Assembly (NCBI GenBank): GCA_003993805.1
Contig: RSEF01000018.1
Location: 1,332,161 to 1,396,160, forward strand
Direction: 5' to 3'
Source of the DNA: Himantopus leucocephalus
Taxonomy: Eukaryota; Chordata; Aves; Charadriiformes; Recurvirostridae
DNA: 64,000 bases
The notes beneath the pieces are model-generated. The model saw only the letters and a list, made by a program, of their open reading frames with translations, was not told the origin of the DNA and made no database searches. Positions 58,845 through 64,000 of this stretch are shown here, piece after piece. The translations under genes and the position numbers were made by a program. Numbering within the stretch: the first letter of the stretch is position 1; each line of letters begins with the position of its first letter.

Positions 58845-60639
58845 GCTCCGCACATCCATCTTTTCAAGGCTCTAATTACATTCTTGACTACAGCAAGGCC
58901 TTCAAGAGTGGCAGGATGCAAGTGAGAAGGGTTAAAGATGATAAAAATGTGGATCAGCTCCTTGGTAACAAGTTGAATCATCCTTTTCTCCATCTCTCAG
59001 CATTGGGCTCTCCCCGGGTCTCAGTTTAATAGAAAGCTGGACGAGTCCTTGCAAACACCCCCCTTGCCCATACACGAATGGCACCCGGGGCTGTGCAGAG
59101 CTGCCCTGCACACAGGAGCATCTCCCAGCAGGCCAGGGAAGGGTGGTAGTATATGGAATATGCTGATGGAAAAGGAGTGACTGTGGTGCCTTCTGGAAGT
59201 TTCTTGGGGCATGGCATGTAACACACCCGTGCTTCCAGGCACTGCAACAAGTGGAATACAGTAGAGCACAGAAGGGGACAATCAGGACTGTTTCTTCCTG
59301 GGTTTTGGCTTTCTGTTTGTTAAGGGATTTCGTACTTACCTGCCTCTTTAAGGTGCTCTGGCTGAGGAACAAATAGTCTGTTGAAATCTCTGATTATAGG
59401 CCTCTCTGGAAAGCTTTCTCTGTAGAGCTCTCAAGTGATGTTGGTGGGCTCCTGTTCATTGAGACACAGCAACGGGCTTGGCCCAGGTTTTGGAGGAACC
59501 TTTCACAGGATTCCCAAAATGCTCTTCAGAGTGGGCCTGGTGACATATGGTAGGTCAGAGTGGGCTCAGTACGACACAGCAAGAAATCCCCAGATACCCT
59601 TTGTGGTTCGTACATGAGCCTTGTACTCATATTCCTTCCAAGATCTGCTCCACCATCCCACTGCACAAGCACCACAGCTGCATTTCAGGCCAATAGGCCA
59701 CTGCTGCTGCTTGTCCCAGATGCAAATACACTGTTGGGTGACCTAGAAGACACGGTACATGGGATGCACTGCCCTTGCCAACCCACTGCTCAAGGACTCC
59801 TGTGATGCTGAGCTCCAAACTCAGCTGGGAGTAGATTCTTCTCCTGTGGTTGCAGTGGCCATACCACAGGCTGATCAAGCCCAGCTCACCTCATTTAAGA
59901 AGTCTAGAAGTTAAACATCTTGGTCTGAGCCACTCATTCTATTTCTTCACAGTGAGCGCAGGGAAATGAGAGCCAGATCTGACCCCTCTTTGATAACCAC
60001 TGCAGGATAAGGTGGGAGGACCAAGTCCCTCATGGAGTATAAGGGCAGCTCGAGGTGGCTCACTCAGACCCGCAGGTCTCTCCAGGCTGTGGACCACCAC
60101 CCTACGAACCCCACGGCTGCGTGGAAACAGGATCTGGGAAGATTCAGTGCCACCACGTAGGCAGTGGGAAGAGAGTTTGCTGGTGATCCTCCCCTTTCCC
60201 CAGTTGGTGCTAAACACCTGCGCCCATTCAGGGCCACCTCTGGCGAGTGGGGACATCTCGAGATGAGGCAGTGTTTGTCAAGGTCATCATTGACTTTGGG
60301 GGTTTATCTGAGTAACAGGGTTTGTTGTGTTCCCAAAGGAGGGTCACAGTCCCTGCTGGAGACCCAAGTCTGGCCGTGAGATTGTAACCCGGCACTGGGT
60401 TAGGGTGGGAGAGTTTGGGGCTGCTCATCGGTGCTAATTCCACTGAGACCAAATCCTCTGCACTTCTGCCGTCTCCCCCTTCCCCCCTACACCGCCTCGC
60501 TGCGACACACAGGCTGGTACCTGCGGGGGGCTCAGAGACGGCAGGGAACCCCCCAGATGACAACCCCTGGCTGCTTGATGGTGAGGGGCAGGAGGGTACT
60601 GTGCACCCTGTGAGGACAAGAAACAGTGAATATCAGACA

Positions 60640-60960
60640 GAGGCAAGGTCCGGTGCTGCGCAGCGAAGCACCACGGACGGCACGGGGAGCGCGGCACAGC
60701 TGCATTTCCCCAGACAAACGAACTCCTCACATCGCCTCGTGCCCAAGCGCGCAGCTTCTGCCGTCCAGAGCAACGCGCTGTGCGTCTGGCTCATTAAGAT
60801 AACGCACACCCCGGTCCCTCGCCGTGCTCTCCGCTCTCGAAACACGGCAGTTCTCACCCACTGCATTCGTAACTACAAGTGCAACTACTCAAACGGTGGC
60901 ATTTGTCCCACCCAACCCGGCACGCGCTCGCCATACAGTGAGCAAATACGCGATACAGGT
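60640..60960. other. CpG-island-like block
   Basis: By hand count there are about 30 CpG dinucleotides in roughly 320 bp, including GCGCAGCG, GAGCGCGGC, AAGCGCGC, AACGCGC and CACGCGCTCGCC. This density is far above the surroundings and near or above random expectation, so the block is not CpG-depleted. It lies 0.65-1 kb beyond the dynein stop. A 226-codon + strand frame across it looks like a by-product of base composition. Confidence 0.6.
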
Positions 60961-60999
60961 CTCCAGGCAATTTTAGAGACTAGCCCAGGAATAATGATT

Positions 61000-61005
61000 T
61001 TTATT
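61000..61005 (-). promoter_or_regulatory. Candidate polyadenylation signal AATAAA for the dynein gene
   Basis: TTTATT on the given strand reads AATAAA on the minus strand, about 600 bases after the dynein stop. It competes with the nearer variant at 61549. Confidence 0.3.
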
Positions 61006-61548
61006 AGTCAATTTCTATCATTATTAAATATTCTTCTTAAACAATCCCCGTGCTGTATTTTTACTGTTGATGACATTAAGCATATTGGCTACTAACACTA
61101 GTTTTAAGGTTTCTAAAATTTACAGGAATATTAGCAAGAAACAGTTCATATCCACGCCACCTGCTGATGCCCCAACTTTTGACATTACACATCTGACAAA
61201 GAAACACTCATGGAGAGAAAAGAACCAGGTCGGAAGAATCGCAGAGGTCAGTGAACTATCTAAGGGTACTGAAGAAGGTCACTGACTTTAAAACTACTTT
61301 GAATCACAAAAGAGACATAAACATTAAATTCTGATTTCAGCTCCGCACCCTCTGGTGTGGAAGATCAGCTGTGGGTTGGGCTCTTCCAGCTCTGCAGTGT
61401 AGGAATTACAGGACACTGGTTCGCAGCAGCCAGGAATCTGGTCCGTGTGTCCCTCTGCACCTCTGTCACCTCCCTGCAGGCTCCGTTTAGGCGAAGCGCC
61501 CAGCACTCGGAGAGACGGAGCTTGGCTTCAGTCTCAGGATATTATTTT

Positions 61549-61554
61549 TTTAAT
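61549..61554 (-). promoter_or_regulatory. Candidate polyadenylation signal ATTAAA for the dynein gene
   Basis: ATTAAA on the minus strand lies about 55 bases after the stop and is followed by an A-rich run. Short 3' UTRs are plausible for axonemal dynein heavy chains, so this is my preferred site. Confidence 0.4.
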
Positions 61555-61608
61555 TGTCTGAGAAAGACACCGTTAGGGATTTGCAAACGAGGAGCTCTGC
61601 TGGTGGGC

Positions 61609-61836
61609 CTAGGTCTGTAGCAGCAACGCCACACCAGCAAGCACCCACTTGGAAGGATTTTCTCTAGTTTTAAGGTTAAAAGTCCACACATAAGTTGGCC
61701 CTCTCTGGCGTGTTTTGTATACAGGACACGGGTACACGCTACGGATATCTTGTTTGTCAGCAGGAATGGCTTTGATGAAAATGACAGGCATGGCCGGGGT
61801 TAGCTCCTTGAGCCTGGCATCTGTGATTATCCCAGT
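61609..61836 (-). CDS. DNAH9: Axonemal dynein heavy chain, terminal coding exon (probably DNAH9)
   Basis: On the minus strand, acceptor CTTTCCTTTGTAG is followed by 75 codons and TAG. The peptide begins [15 protein letters not shown] and continues [35 protein letters not shown], then [12 protein letters not shown]. This is the conserved end of the dynein C-terminal domain, beyond the AAA ring, in the DNAH9/DNAH11/DNAH17 group of outer-arm heavy chains. These motors power ciliary and sperm-tail beating. DNAH9 is chosen because it neighbours SHISA6 in human; the peptide alone does not exclude DNAH11 or DNAH17. No earlier exon is visible in the remaining 2.2 kb upstream. The frame is intact. Confidence 0.93.
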   Translation of the reverse strand, partial: TGIITDARLKELTPAMPVIFIKAIPADKQDIRSVYPCPVYKTRQRGPTYVWTFNLKTRENPSKWVLAGVALLLQT

Positions 61837-64000
61837 CTACAAAGGAAAGAAGACAAAGTCGTAGTCAGATTTCCAAGATATCCATCAGCTGTACCCCAAT
61901 ACGCATGATCCTCTGCGATGTCTATACAAGCCGAACTTATTGGGCAAGTGCAAGCATCTTTCCTGAGATCCCGGGGTGGATGAGTCTATTTGACTCATCA
62001 AGGATCTGGAGGTAAGGAGGGTCTGGATCAAGCACCTATCCTCACTCATCGGAAGCCGCCCTCAAGCGTAGCTTATTCCAAGGAGCGCGTACAGACGCCC
62101 GCTCTCACCAGATGCCCAACCCTCCCCACACCTGAGCTGGACTTTGCAGCGGAACAACGTTCCTGGCTCTGTCCAGCCACATCATCCTTGTGCTGCTCTT
62201 AGTCAAGGTTTTGCCAGAGCAGAGCCACCTTGAGGGAAGCGTTGTTTGTGCTAGGACCGACTGTGGACACCTGAGCAGGGCTCCGGATGGAGAACAACGC
62301 TCACTTGAGGAAAGTCTAAAAGGCACCAAGTAAGTCTCCAACCACACCACCAAAACTGGAGCATGACCTGGGATATACTTGTCTGTGCAATGTTTTGTGT
62401 GGCCCCCAAAAGGCACCCCAGGCTGGTTTCCACTCTCACAGGTGCTCACACCAACAAGGGGGATTCAGAAAGACTATTCCTGAGGGATTACTATCATTAA
62501 AAAACAAGTTGACATTATCCTCTTCAAAGCAGTGCTCTCGCTCAGCAGTCTGCCCGAGCTGGGAGAAGGACGGTACGCTGCCAGGGCATGAAATCAGCGG
62601 CTTGTTTCTCTAACTTTGGTCTCTCCGGCAACTTCTGTTCCTCTTTCTGACAATAAAATGCCCCAGACATCAATCAATTTCCAGGAAAGCCTGCAAAATT
62701 GCTTAATGGGAGCCAGATAGACCAAATGAAAACAAATACAGAAACGGAAATAAACCTTCTCAGTGCTAAAGAAACTGCCTCTCGCTGCAGCTTAGCTTCA
62801 CGTATCATTATTATTTCACATGCTCTTAGATCAGACTTGCTGGATGACAGTCAACCTCTCCGGTAGTTTATTTAGTTCTGCAAATGAGGGAAGAAAAATA
62901 ATCCCTCTTGCGACACACCTCGGTTTAATTGTACTAATGCCATCTGTTATACTAAGCTGTGATAAATCCAACTGTGATTTAGAATTTTATATTTCCAACG
63001 TGCTGAACAAACATTAAATAATTCTTGTAATACCTTGAAAAGAAGCTATTTATCAAGCATTATTACGCACTCTTTTTAAATCCACACCTTTCATTTCTGA
63101 GGCTGGATTTTGATCAGATCTCTTTTTTTACTGCTGACAATTCCTCAAATCAAATTTCCAGAACATATTCTACCTATTTCTGGGTTAACAAGAGTTGAAA
63201 TCTTCCTGAGGTATCATCTCTGCGGAACACATCATTGTGTTATGTCTGGGCTGATTTGCATTTGCATTTTTTATCGCTCTCATCATCAGAAATTAATTCT
63301 ACTCTGAAAGCAATTTTCACTAACTGCTGGCACAGCGCACCTGGTAAGAAGCCACTGTTCTGTGCTCAGAGAGCTCAGGCCTCTAATGCCAAAGAAGTCT
63401 TCACTTTTGCTTGTCCTGGCTCCTCAACAGGCAATTTGAAGAGTGGACACATCATGCTGCCACGTATCGATGGGTCCGAAGACACAAACCAGCTGTCCCA
63501 AGGCAGTGGTGCAAATCGATGGGCCCAAATACATATGCCGTGAGCCAGTATCCCCCCCTCAGCTGCATTTTGAGGTGCTACAGCACAGGCGCACCTGCAC
63601 CACAGCTAATTTAGGGACAGTTGGGTTAACGATCTTCAGCACGGGCTGGTTGTCTTTCAGATAGAGTTGCATCTGCTTGCAGGGAAGCGGGGCTGGTGTC
63701 TGACCAGCAGTGTAGCCAGCAGGGACCATCGCTCCAAGGTGGTCCAGAGATCGCTGGGGTTAGTGGCTTCAGCTGGACACGGGGAATGAGAAAAAGAGCC
63801 ATCCATGGAGCACACAGTGAAGAAGACCTAATGATCCAGAAGGACCTGGACAGGCTTGAGAGGTGGGCTTGTATGAACCTCATGAGGTTCAACCCAGCCA
63901 AGTGCAAGGTCCTGCACCTGGGTTCGGGCAATCCCAAGCACAAATCCAAGCTGGGAAGAGAATGGATTGAGAGCAGCCCTGAAGAGAAGGACCTGGGGGT
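61837..64000 (-). other. DNAH9: Dynein gene intron upstream of the last exon (partial)
   Basis: No sequence resembling the preceding dynein segment (the G-L-F-M-E-G-A-R-W-D region) occurs on the minus strand, so the intron exceeds 2.1 kb. It holds an AT-rich block (about 62640-63080) and a CR1 ORF2 piece at the window edge. Nothing else is recognised. Confidence 0.75.
63830..64000 (+). mobile_element. CR1 LINE ORF2 fragment, runs off the window
   Basis: From about 63830 the + strand reads without stops as [28 protein letters not shown] and [13 protein letters not shown]. This is the familiar segment late in the reverse transcriptase ORF of CR1. The frame is intact to the last base, so the copy is fairly young. 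The 3' part is outside the window. The open minus-strand frame is a shadow. Confidence 0.93.

Larger units (their letters stand above)
31471..60990. other. Intergenic region between SHISA6 and the dynein gene
   Basis: About 29.5 kb lies between the two converging genes. Recognised content is CR1 copies (33685-34005, 34985-35165, 45283-45800, 48653-48870, 48934-49100), one solo LTR (58291-58844), small tandem repeats, single-N assembly marks (45281, 49020, 52122, 52261), CpG-rich patches (41717-41880, 60640-60960) and an inverted AP-1 pair (35480-35507). I recognise no protein gene, tRNA or other structured RNA. Stretches 35170-45280, 49100-52080 and 52390-58290 show no further recognisable features apart from AT-rich blocks that might be conserved enhancers. 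Confidence 0.7.

Noticed and set aside
60415..61095. 226-codon + strand frame
   Set aside because: Low stop density follows from the CpG-rich block; the end runs into AT-rich noncoding sequence and nothing in the peptide is recognisable.
63626..63949. 107-codon minus-strand frame
   Set aside because: Antisense to the CR1 ORF2 fragment.

Overview
The window is vertebrate nuclear DNA and almost certainly avian. It carries many truncated CR1 LINE copies, several ending in the CR1 tail made of ATTCTATGA-type repeats. It also holds a solo LTR whose two ends match a family common in bird genomes. Genes are split by long introns, with no operons and no bacterial-style coding density. Nearly all long open frames are chance frames, antisense shadows of CR1, or low-complexity artefacts.

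Layout: bases 1-31470 hold the 3' part of SHISA6 on the + strand. I see a probable 63-nt exon (3098-3160), a 153-nt exon with the PPSY motif (16607-16759) and the terminal coding exon (25300-25850). That last exon ends in the PDZ ligand E-V-T-V. A long 3' UTR probably follows, with AATAAA signals at 26454, 28013, 28757 and 31445. All visible junctions are GT/AG with matching phases. SHISA6 is a single-pass AMPA-receptor auxiliary protein of the postsynaptic membrane; only part of its cytoplasmic side is encoded here.

Bases 31470 to about 61000 are intergenic. They hold recent and ancient CR1 pieces in both orientations, one solo LTR (58291-58844), assembly blemishes (single Ns with local duplications) and some noncoding structure. 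At 61609-61836 on the - strand lies the terminal coding exon of an axonemal dynein heavy chain of the DNAH9/11/17 group. DNAH9 is most likely because it neighbours SHISA6 in human. Bases 61837-64000 are the intron upstream of it, ending in a CR1 ORF2 fragment cut by the window edge.

SHISA6 and the dynein gene are convergent (tail to tail), whereas I recall SHISA6 and DNAH9 lying in tandem in human. Either a lineage inversion or a scaffold error separates the two arrangements, and the Ns between the genes make this worth checking. Other notable signals are a hexapeptide periodicity (10 units) in the SHISA6 tail, a perfect inverted pair of AP-1 sites, a near-perfect hairpin beside the 63-nt exon, a G-quadruplex motif in the 3' UTR, and a CpG-island-like block just beyond the dynein gene. 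I found no wholly new multi-gene system.
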